Positions 24,145 through 30,865 of a stretch of DNA of 30,865 bases are shown one piece after another. Source of the stretch: JAFDVL01 sp043775925 (GTDB lineage Bacteria > Acidobacteriota > Blastocatellia > RBC074); contig JAYVRW010000053.1 of NCBI GenBank assembly GCA_043775925.1, positions 1 through 30,865 of the forward strand, in the 5' to 3' direction. Position 1 is the first letter of the stretch; every line of letters starts with the position of its first letter. Both the position numbers and the translations under genes were made by a program. The notes beneath the pieces are model-generated. The model ran no database searches. It worked only from the letters and a program-made list of their open reading frames with translations, and was not told the DNA's origin.

Positions 24145-25586
24145 ACTACAAAGACGAAATTAATCACGAATTTAAAACGCTGGTAACACGTCGGCATTTC
24201 TTTAAAGAGTGCGGTGTTGGCTTAGGCTCCATTGCGTTAGCTTCATTGCTCAATGAAAAAGGCTCTGCTCAGACTGCGCAATCGAAAAATCCGCTTGCGC
24301 CAAAGACGCCTCACTTCGCGCCGAAAGCGAAGCGTGTGATTTATCTTTTTAATTCTGGCGGGCCGTCGCAACTTGATATGTTTGATTACAAGCCGAGCCT
24401 TGAAAAATACAACGGCAAACCTGTTCCGGCTGAATTCGTCAAAGGCATCAACTACGCTTTTATCAGATCGGATGCGGGATTATACGCTTCGGAATTCAAG
24501 TTTGCGAAGCACGGAAAATCCGGCGCGGAGATGTCTGAAGCGTTAGCCCATTTGCCTAAAGTTGCAGATGACATCGCGATCCTGCGCGGGATGACTACCG
24601 ATGCAATTAATCACGCGCCAGGTCAAATTTTTATGCAAACGGGTTCGGTGCAATTCGGGCGTCCGAGCTTTGGTTCGTGGGTGACTTATGGTCTTGGGAG
24701 TGAATCAAAAGACTTGCCCGCGTTCGTCGTCCTTTCCTCTGGCGGTGGAACCAGCGGCGGCGCGTCAAACTGGGGCTGCGGCTTTTTGCCGACCTATTAT
24801 CAAGGCGTCCCGTTTCGACGCAGTGGCGACGCGATTTTGTCACTCTCAAATCCGCGCGGCATCACGCCTGAGATGCAAAGAAAATCGCTGGACACCTTGA
24901 AAAGTGTCAACGAGCATCACCTTGAATTGACGGGTGATCCTGAAATTGCGACGCGGATCAATTCGTTTGAGATGGCGTACCGGATGCAATCCAGTGCGCC
25001 GGAATTAATGGATTTGAGCAAAGAATCGAAAGAGACTTTGGAGTTGTATGGCGCGGAACCCGGCAAAGCTTCTTATGCAAATAATTGTCTGTTAGCGCGG
25101 CGAATGATCGAACGTGGAGTCCGGTTTGTCCAACTCAACCACGAAGCCTGGGATCATCACAGCGAAGTCAAAAAAGGTGTGTTACAACAATGCAAGGCGA
25201 CGGATCAGGCGAATGCTGCGCTGATCATGGATTTGAAACGGCTCGGCTTGTTGGACGATACGCTGGTGTTATGGGGCGGAGAATTCGGACGCACGCCAAT
25301 GGTCGAAAGCAATCCCGACGCCGGACGCAGCTTAGGCCGCGATCATCACAACAAAGCGTTCACGATGTGGGCAGCAGGCGGTGGTGTCAAAGCTGGCATG
25401 ACGATGGGCGTAACCGATGAATTCGGTTTCAACGTCATTGAGGATCGTGTTCACGTTCACGATTTGCACGCGACGATGCTGCATTTGTTAGGCTTCAATC
25501 ACGAGAAATTAACCTTCCGTTTTCAAGGCAGAGATTTTCGGCTGACGGATGTTCACGGTGTCGTTGTGAATAAAATGTTGGCGTAA
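24141..25586 (+). CDS. Tat-exported DUF1501 protein
   Basis: This 481-residue protein begins MNYKDEINHEF and carries a Tat signal with Arg17-Arg18 (VTRRHFFKECGVGLGS). The body matches DUF1501, a sulfatase/alkaline-phosphatase-like fold: NSGGPSQLDMFD at 71-82, LRGMTTDAINH, LNHEAWDHH, WGGEFGRTP at 378-386 and GRDHHN at 399-404. These proteins are exported, often occur beside c-type cytochrome genes in planctomycetes and acidobacteria, and have no settled reaction. Here the cytochrome gene is separated from it by two toxin-antitoxin-like pairs. The ATG overlaps the toxin stop in ATGA, with only a weak ribosome-binding site, so translation is probably coupled. Confidence 0.88.
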   Translation: MNYKDEINHEFKTLVTRRHFFKECGVGLGSIALASLLNEKGSAQTAQSKNPLAPKTPHFAPKAKRVIYLFNSGGPSQLDMFDYKPSLEKYNGKPVPAEFVKGINYAFIRSDAGLYASEFKFAKHGKSGAEMSEALAHLPKVADDIAILRGMTTDAINHAPGQIFMQTGSVQFGRPSFGSWVTYGLGSESKDLPAFVVLSSGGGTSGGASNWGCGFLPTYYQGVPFRRSGDAILSLSNPRGITPEMQRKSLDTLKSVNEHHLELTGDPEIATRINSFEMAYRMQSSAPELMDLSKESKETLELYGAEPGKASYANNCLLARRMIERGVRFVQLNHEAWDHHSEVKKGVLQQCKATDQANAALIMDLKRLGLLDDTLVLWGGEFGRTPMVESNPDAGRSLGRDHHNKAFTMWAAGGGVKAGMTMGVTDEFGFNVIEDRVHVHDLHATMLHLLGFNHEKLTFRFQGRDFRLTDVHGVVVNKMLA

Positions 25587-25700
25587 TGTGGAGTGCTGCG
25601 GTCTCGACGCAGCTTTGGCGTTCGTGACCAAACAATTTGGTGACACCGTAAACTTTTCGTTACGAACGCAAAGCGGCGTCAAGCCGTCGCACTCCACATT
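25585..25700. repeat. Long inverted repeat between two converging genes
   Basis: Arms of about 40 bp (25585-25625 and 25662-25700) begin and end with AATGTGGAGTGC and its complement, and differ at scattered positions. A smaller CCAAA/TTTGG hairpin lies at 25628-25640, at the left side of the loop. The tips of the palindrome contribute to the TAA stops of both genes. It probably serves as a bidirectional terminator and looks like a mobile REP-type element. Confidence 0.8.
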
Positions 25701-28665
25701 ATTTCAGTTTCTCGTATTCCTTCTTCGCCTCAAGCAGGATCGGCAAATCTGCATCCGCGTCTTTCCATAATTGCAAAAACATTTCATACGATTGCTTTGC
25801 TTTGGCGGTGTCGCCTTGCAACATTGCCGCGCGCGCCAGTCCGAGCTGCGCCAGCGGATAGAGCGACGAGGCGGGTGACCAGCCGCGATGATCCAGAATC
25901 GTTTGGAATTCCGCCGCCGCCTCTGCGCCCTTGCCTTCGCCCAGGTAGGCTTGGCCGCGCAGATAGTTTTGGTAAAAGAAGCTTACGCTTTCATAGCGGC
26001 GCGCCGGTTGCAGAAGTTGGATGGCCTGCGTGCGATTGCCGCGTTGCAGTTCGAGCGCGGCGCGAATCAGGGGCAGGTAGACTTCGTTGACCAGCGTGTG
26101 TTTGGGATGATACCGCTTGACGGCTTCGTCGGTGAGCGTGTTTGCCTGCGCCGTTGCGCCACACAGCGCCAGCGCGATGCCCGCGCGGAAGTACGATAGC
26201 GGCGTGCGGGGCAAGGCAGCGGCGCGAGCAAGTTCGGCGCGGCTTTGCTCGCACTGCCCTAGCACGGCAGCGACCTCGGCATTCGATGACACAATGTCTC
26301 CGGCTACTTCCTGCAAATTGCGCTGCCCGGCTAATTCAGCCGCGCGGTTGGAAAGCTCCCGCGCCTGCTGCCATTGGCCTGCAAACGCTGCTGCGCCAGC
26401 TTGCCAATTTAGATGGGCGTATTCACCCGGCTGCCTGTTCGCCCAGTCTACTTGTTGCTGCATGGCGGCGGCATCCCTGTGAATAAACGCAATATTATAA
26501 AAGTTACCGTGAATAACAACGGAGTTTAGCTGCTGCGCAAATGATTGCTCGCCTATCGCCTTAGCCTCTTCAAAATGATTGAGCCGCAAAAAAATAGTTG
26601 ATAGGTTTTCATACGGAAAGATCGCATTTGGATTCAGGCGAATGGCTTCGCGGAGTTCTTCGGTAGCCCTCTCGTGTTGCCCTATTTGGGTGTATCTGCT
26701 CCCCAGGTAGCCGTGAGCTGGGGCATCGTTCGGATAGGTCTGCTTCCATAATTCTATTGCCTCAATAGCCTTGTGTAATTCACCTGTGGTTCTCGAATAG
26801 TAATACGCTGTGATGTTAAATTTCTCGCGCTCGCTAACCCGCTCTCGCAACTCGAAGGCTTTTTGCGCTGCTTCAGCCGCAAGCCCCGGCTGGTTACTAT
26901 TAAAGTATGCAGACGCCAGGACGGTGTAGGCGAGGGCGAGATTGGAGTCAAGTTCAATCGCGTGTTTCAGCGACGCAATCGCCTCAAAGTGCTTGCCCTT
27001 CGCATCCTGCTCCGCTCCCAGAGAGTAAGCCTTGAGTGCGTCCAACGATGAGGTCGTCGCTTGTGCAAGCGGTACATCGAACTTCTGAATCGAACTGAGC
27101 GATTCGCCCAGCTTTTCGCGCAATCGGGTCGCCGCCTCGCCCAAACTCCGCAGCACCTGTTCCTTGCCCTCGGCTTCGGCTTGTTCGCGCGCCAGCACAT
27201 CGCCCGTTTGCGCGTTGACCGCTTCGAGGTTGAGCACGTAATTGCGCCCCAGACTTGCTATCGTGCCTGTCAACATTGCCTTCAAGCCCTGCCGCTGGCA
27301 GATTTCGCGGCCTACCGTCGGCGTTACGCGTTCGTCCGGCGAGCGGTTCATCAAGCGCAAGGTCTCGCGCACGCGTTCGTCCGCAAACAGATTCAGAAAC
27401 GGCGATTGCCCCAGATGCACGGCCAGCGCCTGCTTGAGCGTGCCATCAAACACGCTGTCGCCCGTCGTGTTGGTGAAATCCGCCAGCAGAATTGTGTCTT
27501 TGTCGGTCAGTGTGGGGGCGTGTTTGAAGTAGAAGAACGAGGCGATAGCAACGAGAACCAGTGCCAGTGCCGCGAGAGCGATGACGAGGGGAGTGCGGAG
27601 CCGTCGGAGCGCAGGCGGCTCGCCTGCGGCGAGCGCGCGCCGCGCCGCTCGCTGCTCTGGCGAGGAGATTATTGGCTCGTCAGCGGATCCACTCGCCACG
27701 TCTATCGCCTCGCTGCGCTCGCTCGGCAGGCTGGCAGCCTGCGCTCCCAGGGTTTGCGCTCCCAGCGTTGCTTCAAATGTCAGCTTGTCTTTCAAGGATT
27801 GCAAATCTAACTGCAAATCTTTGGCGGATTGGTAGCGTTGCTCACGATCTTTCTGCAACGATTTACTGACGATACGCTGTAATTCTGGCGGCGCTTCGGT
27901 CAACGGCTTTGGCTCACGATCAAGAATTCCGGCGACAATATCCAGCATATTCACGCCATCGAAAGGGCGTGTGCCTGAAATCATTTCGTAGAGCACAACG
28001 CCGAGGCTGAAAATGTCAGTGCGGGCGTCTACCTTTTGTCCCCGCGCTTGTTCGGGCGACATGTAGCTCGCGGTTCCCATCACGACGCCGATTTCGGTGG
28101 AGTGCGAAGGGACACGGCGATCCGGCGACAGGGCGAGCGTTGGATCATCTTCGCCCCGTCGCTCTGTCGTCGTTTCGCCGCTTCGTTCCATTAGCTTGGC
28201 CAGTCCAAAATCCAACACCTTCACAAAGCCATCGCGCCGCAACATCATGTTTTCGGGCTTGATGTCACGATGGACGATGCCTGCTTCGTGTGCAGCAGCA
28301 AGAGCATTCGCCGCTTGGGTGGCAATTTCCAGCGCAGTTTTGACACTTAACTTTTCGTGCTCCAATTTCTGTCGCAGCGTCTCGCCATCAATAAATTCAG
28401 TGGTGATGAAGTGATTACCGTTGGCTGCGCCGACTTCAAAAATCGTAATAATGTTGGGATGATTGAGCGCGGAAGTGGCCTGTGCTTCCTGCTCAAAGCG
28501 GCGCAAACGGTCAAAGCTTTGGGTGAATTCGGAGGGCAGAAATTTGAGCGCGACCTTGCGTTTGAGCCGCGTATCTTCGGCGAGATAAACTTCGCCCATC
28601 CCGCCTTTGCCGAGCGGCGTAATGATGTCGTAATGGTCAAACCGTGCGCCGGGGGCAATAGGCAT
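25699..28665 (-). CDS. Ser/Thr protein kinase with TM helix and TPR repeats
   Basis: The ATG at 28665 is preferred: GAGGAAAG precedes it by about 8 bases, and the kinase domain opens directly (FDHYDIITPLGKGGMGEVYL). This gives 988 residues. The kinase is complete, with Lys41 (VALKFL), HRDIKPEN with Asp134, DFG with Asp152 and SPEQARG at 203-209. A linker rich in Ala/Ser/Glu (about 300-357) leads to one membrane helix (about 358-381, LVIALAALALVLVAIASFFY). The outer part begins with a FlgO/TolB-like segment (ILLADFTNTTGD) and then many TPR-like repeats (about 580-985). It probably senses envelope proteins and phosphorylates cytosolic targets. No neighbouring partner is evident. Confidence 0.93.
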   Translation of the reverse strand: MPIAPGARFDHYDIITPLGKGGMGEVYLAEDTRLKRKVALKFLPSEFTQSFDRLRRFEQEAQATSALNHPNIITIFEVGAANGNHFITTEFIDGETLRQKLEHEKLSVKTALEIATQAANALAAAHEAGIVHRDIKPENMMLRRDGFVKVLDFGLAKLMERSGETTTERRGEDDPTLALSPDRRVPSHSTEIGVVMGTASYMSPEQARGQKVDARTDIFSLGVVLYEMISGTRPFDGVNMLDIVAGILDREPKPLTEAPPELQRIVSKSLQKDREQRYQSAKDLQLDLQSLKDKLTFEATLGAQTLGAQAASLPSERSEAIDVASGSADEPIISSPEQRAARRALAAGEPPALRRLRTPLVIALAALALVLVAIASFFYFKHAPTLTDKDTILLADFTNTTGDSVFDGTLKQALAVHLGQSPFLNLFADERVRETLRLMNRSPDERVTPTVGREICQRQGLKAMLTGTIASLGRNYVLNLEAVNAQTGDVLAREQAEAEGKEQVLRSLGEAATRLREKLGESLSSIQKFDVPLAQATTSSLDALKAYSLGAEQDAKGKHFEAIASLKHAIELDSNLALAYTVLASAYFNSNQPGLAAEAAQKAFELRERVSEREKFNITAYYYSRTTGELHKAIEAIELWKQTYPNDAPAHGYLGSRYTQIGQHERATEELREAIRLNPNAIFPYENLSTIFLRLNHFEEAKAIGEQSFAQQLNSVVIHGNFYNIAFIHRDAAAMQQQVDWANRQPGEYAHLNWQAGAAAFAGQWQQARELSNRAAELAGQRNLQEVAGDIVSSNAEVAAVLGQCEQSRAELARAAALPRTPLSYFRAGIALALCGATAQANTLTDEAVKRYHPKHTLVNEVYLPLIRAALELQRGNRTQAIQLLQPARRYESVSFFYQNYLRGQAYLGEGKGAEAAAEFQTILDHRGWSPASSLYPLAQLGLARAAMLQGDTAKAKQSYEMFLQLWKDADADLPILLEAKKEYEKLK
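27606..27747. repeat. Two opposed palindromic elements inside the kinase coding sequence
   Basis: GGAGCGCAGGCGG-CTCGCCTGC at 27606-27627 and the related GGAGCGCAGGCTGCCAGCC-TGC on the other strand at 27747-27726 are hairpin-forming (GCAGGC/GCCTGC) and face each other about 100 bp apart. They encode residues about 307-353, the linker before the membrane helix, without breaking the frame. Confidence 0.65.
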
Positions 28666-28716
28666 CGTGCTTTCCTCGTCTTGGTGAATTGCTGTGGCGA
28701 GGGAACGATACCAGTT

Positions 28717-28741
28717 GTGGCGTAAACTTTCCAGTTTGCGC
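28717..28741. repeat. Second copy of a short hairpin repeat (TTCC loop)
   Basis: The core GTGGCGTAAACTTTCCAG, followed by TTTGCGC, forms a stem around TTCC. It matches the element at 28811-28833 in 20 of 24 aligned positions, read on the other strand, with a paired change inside the stem (AATCT/AGATT to AAACT/AGTTT). It lies in the kinase leader. Confidence 0.55.
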
Positions 28742-28810
28742 GACGTGCTCCAGAAGTTATTTTCAGAAAATGAGCAGTAAGTTTTTTGACAAATATTTGT
28801 AATGAAATAA

Positions 28811-28833
28811 CGCAATCTGGAAAGATTGCGCTA
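28811..28833 (-). terminator. Hairpin terminator at the SGNH hydrolase stop
   Basis: On the minus strand the TAG stop runs directly into CGCAATCT-TTCC-AGATTGCG, a perfect 8-bp stem with a 4-base loop, followed by TTATTTCATT. It is a plausible intrinsic terminator and also a member of the short repeat family seen at 28717-28741. Confidence 0.65.
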
Positions 28834-29520
28834 CTTCAGGAATTTTCGCACCCGTGCGGCAAATAATTTATTGCCTTCCGCATTAAAATGTAGTTTGTCT
28901 TCTACAAATAATTCCAGGCGCGGCGTGCCGTCGGCTCCAAGCGAAACATCTGCGTCGTCGAGATATTTCACCCGCTTATTTTTCTTCGTGAATTCCAGCA
29001 CCATCATATTCAGCGATTTTTCTTTCCCGGCATTATTCCAACGCGCTACGCTGGGACTGAGCGCGATGTATACCACGTCAGTTTTCGGTAATTTGCTATG
29101 GATTTTGGCGGCAAAATCTTTGAAATCCTGAAAGACTACTTCGGGAGATTTGCCGGCAAAAATATCGTTGCCACCGGATCGGATCAGTACCATTTTGGGT
29201 TTGTACGGGATGATGATGCGGTCGGCGAAATGCGTCGCGTCTACGATTTGTGAACCTCCGAAGCCGCGATTGATGACTTTGTGATTTGGTAAATCTGCTG
29301 CCATCGTCGTCCAGCGGCGAATCGTTGAGGAGCCGGTAAATACCAGCGCTTTGTTTGGCGGCGGCTTGGTGCGGTCGCTTTGCTCAAAGGCGGCGATTTC
29401 TTTTTCCCAGCGGGCGAAATCCTGCGCAGTGGCGACGGCCTGCGCAAGCGTTGATTGCGCCAATCCAGTCAATAAAAACACAGCAGCCAGGCTGAAGCGT
29501 ACTAAAATAGTGTTGATCAT
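28831..29520 (-). CDS. Exported SGNH/GDSL-family hydrolase
   Basis: This 229-residue protein has a signal peptide (ILVRFSLAAVFLLTGLAQ, cleaved near residue 27). The SGNH blocks are present: nucleophile Ser65 in FTGSSTIR, oxyanion Gly in NRGFGGSQ, Asn118 in SGGND, and Asp208-x-x-His211 in EDKLHFNAEG. The first block has GSS where classical members have GDS, as in many acylhydrolase-type SGNH proteins. It probably removes acyl groups from a carbohydrate or lipid in the periplasm. The substrate cannot be told. It is transcribed alone on the minus strand and ends at a hairpin. Confidence 0.88.
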   Translation of the reverse strand: MINTILVRFSLAAVFLLTGLAQSTLAQAVATAQDFARWEKEIAAFEQSDRTKPPPNKALVFTGSSTIRRWTTMAADLPNHKVINRGFGGSQIVDATHFADRIIIPYKPKMVLIRSGGNDIFAGKSPEVVFQDFKDFAAKIHSKLPKTDVVYIALSPSVARWNNAGKEKSLNMMVLEFTKKNKRVKYLDDADVSLGADGTPRLELFVEDKLHFNAEGNKLFAARVRKFLK

Positions 29521-29876
29521 ATTTTTATCCTTTGAGTCTTACGAGGTTACACGGCTCTAGTTGGTTTTCCAACTCTTTTGCCACAGAGGATATTTGCCAC
29601 GGTAGCTATCCATTAGTAAAACCGATTACGAAGTTCGGAATTATGAATTTTACAGATGTAATCGTCATGGTCTATAGTGCTGTCCTCTACATATCAACAG
29701 CGAGTCAAATGGCAATCAGTTTAGTACTGGAAAAGCGCTGAACTGAAAAAAAGCAAGAGCCTGAGCGCGACATCGCTGACCAGAAATAGCTTTGCTGAAC
29801 AACTTAAATAATAATCTGTTTCGATGATGGTTACCATCGTCGAGAGCTTCTATTTCCATCAACAAGGTACATTGTT
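29521..29876. other. 356-bp intergenic region between divergent genes
   Basis: No gene or RNA was recognised here. It should hold promoters for the SGNH hydrolase (minus) and the Oar-like receptor (plus). I could not pick out a convincing -35/-10 pair. A near-perfect hairpin with arms CGATGATGG and CCATCGTCG around TTA lies at 29822-29842, 21 bases before the AAGG of the receptor's ribosome-binding site, and may be an operator or leader structure. Short reading frames here look random. Confidence 0.55.
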
Positions 29877-30865
29877 ATGTCATTCAGGGTTGTTCTCTCC
29901 CAACGCCGCATTTTGTTTGTGCTCATCATTTTGACAGTCTTGTCGACAATCGTTGCAGCGCAGGATTATCGCGCCAAGTTGCAAGGATCAGTGACGGATC
30001 AAGCTAATGCCGCTGTGGCTAATGCTTCAGTTGTACTAAAAAATATTGGTACTGGTGTCGAAGTCACTCGCCAAACGAATTCGGACGGGCGGTTCATTTT
30101 TGATTTCGTCGAATCCGGGACATATTCAATCACCGTGGCGGCGAATGGTTTTAAGCGCTTCGAGCAACGCAGTATCCTTGTCCAAAATCGTGGCGATCTG
30201 ACCATTGATGCACATTTAGAAACAGGAGCTGTGAGTGAATCCATCACAATTGTAGATACGCCGGTCGCCGTGCAGTTTAATTCCAGCAGCGATACGACCA
30301 CGATTGGCAATGAGTTGATTAGTCAATTGCCGATTCGCGGACGTAACCCCTACAACGTCACGACCCTTGACCCGACTATCAATGGCGGAGAAGCAGCAGA
30401 AAATCGCCCCTACCATCACGCTTACGCGAACGAATTTGATGCGGGCGGACAAACGACCCGCGCCAACGATGTTCAGCTTGACGGTGTGCCGCTGACTTCG
30501 AGTTATAAAACTTCGTACACACCTTCGATGGAGGCGGTGCAGGAAGTTTCGTTTCAGAAAAATGCAGTAGATTCGGAATACGGTTACAGCGCAGGTGGGA
30601 TCGTTATTCTGAATATGAAATCTGGCACGAACACATTTCATGGTTCGGGTTACTATCACAACCGTAACCCGCGCTTTAATGCATTCGGCGATCCGACCAT
30701 TGTTCGCACGGCAGGCGCAGACGAAACGATCTTTCGTGGCACTAACCTGAAGATGTTTGGTGGAACGGTTGGTGGCCCGATCATTAAAAACAAATTATTC
30801 TTTTTCAGCTCCTACGAACAGTGGAGAGATCATCGCCCGATTACGGTGAAGATTACGCTGCCGAC
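29877..30865 (+). CDS. TonB-dependent receptor, Oar-like, 5' part only
   Basis: The frame is open from the ATG at 29877 to the window end (329 codons, no stop), with AAGG 9 bases upstream. It encodes a signal peptide (RRILFVLIILTVLSTIVAAQ) and a CarboxypepD_reg domain (KLQGSVTDQANAAVANASVV to about residue 110). The plug follows with LPIRGRNPYNVTTLDP, NDVQLDGVPLTSSYKT and GGIVILNMKSGTNTFHGSGY, and then the first barrel strands (LFFFSSYEQWRDH). It is the same broad family as the receptor at 6602-10453 but clearly diverged. Its substrate is unknown, and no enzyme genes are visible beside it in the window. Confidence 0.9.
   Translation, partial: MSFRVVLSQRRILFVLIILTVLSTIVAAQDYRAKLQGSVTDQANAAVANASVVLKNIGTGVEVTRQTNSDGRFIFDFVESGTYSITVAANGFKRFEQRSILVQNRGDLTIDAHLETGAVSESITIVDTPVAVQFNSSSDTTTIGNELISQLPIRGRNPYNVTTLDPTINGGEAAENRPYHHAYANEFDAGGQTTRANDVQLDGVPLTSSYKTSYTPSMEAVQEVSFQKNAVDSEYGYSAGGIVILNMKSGTNTFHGSGYYHNRNPRFNAFGDPTIVRTAGADETIFRGTNLKMFGGTVGGPIIKNKLFFFSSYEQWRDHRPITVKITLP

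Noticed and set aside
27061..27810. A 249-codon plus-strand frame opposite the kinase gene
   Set aside because: It lies wholly antisense to well-conserved FlgO-like, linker and membrane-helix sequence of the kinase, has Arg/Gln-rich composition and matches no family. It is a GC-bias shadow.
28666..28815. A 50-codon upstream extension of the Ser/Thr kinase
   Set aside because: It runs through a hairpin repeat, has no domain content, and the ATG at 28665 has a good ribosome-binding site.
29532..29741. A 69-codon plus-strand frame with a hydrophobic C-terminal end
   Set aside because: It could encode a small membrane peptide, but it has no strong ribosome-binding site, partner or family signal.

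Overview
The window looks like a chromosomal segment of a Gram-negative soil bacterium, most likely Acidobacteriota (Blastocatellia-like). This is inference from gene content: Oar-type TonB-dependent receptors with an N-terminal carboxypeptidase-regulatory domain, a Ser/Thr kinase fused to TPR repeats, a Tat-exported DUF1501 protein, and many small palindromic intergenic repeats. No rRNA, tRNA or CRISPR array was seen, and no marker gene fixes the taxonomy.

Region 1 (about 1-12,100, almost all minus strand) reads as a glucuronoxylan/hexuronate utilisation locus. In transcription order it holds a ROK-family regulator, a TonB-dependent outer-membrane receptor, a GH67 alpha-glucuronidase, a glucarate-dehydratase-like enolase-superfamily enzyme, a Tat-exported NIF3-like protein, a CE15 glucuronoyl esterase and a decayed hexuronate MFS transporter. 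The expected logic is import of aldouronic oligosaccharides, removal of (methyl)glucuronic acid and dehydration of sugar acids. A strong terminator hairpin lies between the receptor and the enzyme genes. The left edge is a patch of gene decay, including what looks like the first codons of another ROK regulator.

Region 2 (12,141-16,900, minus strand) holds a PAS histidine kinase with a receiver-like N-terminus, an NtrC-type sigma-54 activator and a CCA-adding/HD nucleotidyltransferase, closely spaced behind one candidate promoter.

Region 3 (16,881-21,160, minus strand) is envelope-related. It contains a lipoprotein that joins a penicillin-binding transpeptidase domain, a SpoIID-type domain and a C-terminal HExxH peptidase in one chain, then a translationally coupled polytopic membrane protein and a probable phosphatidylcholine synthase. 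The three-domain lipoprotein is the most unusual protein in the window.

Region 4 (21,282-25,586, plus strand) is a tight six-gene run. A di-haem cytochrome c comes first, then two different toxin-antitoxin-like pairs (DUF2281-like/PemK and a 66-residue protein/AbiEii-type nucleotidyltransferase), then a DUF1501 protein whose start overlaps the second toxin's stop.

Region 5 (25,699-30,865) holds a large Ser/Thr kinase-TPR protein and an exported SGNH hydrolase on the minus strand, and the 5' part of a second Oar-like receptor on the plus strand, cut by the window end. Palindromic repeats recur throughout. Several sit exactly on stop codons, and at least two arrays lie inside coding sequence, where they encode interdomain linkers.
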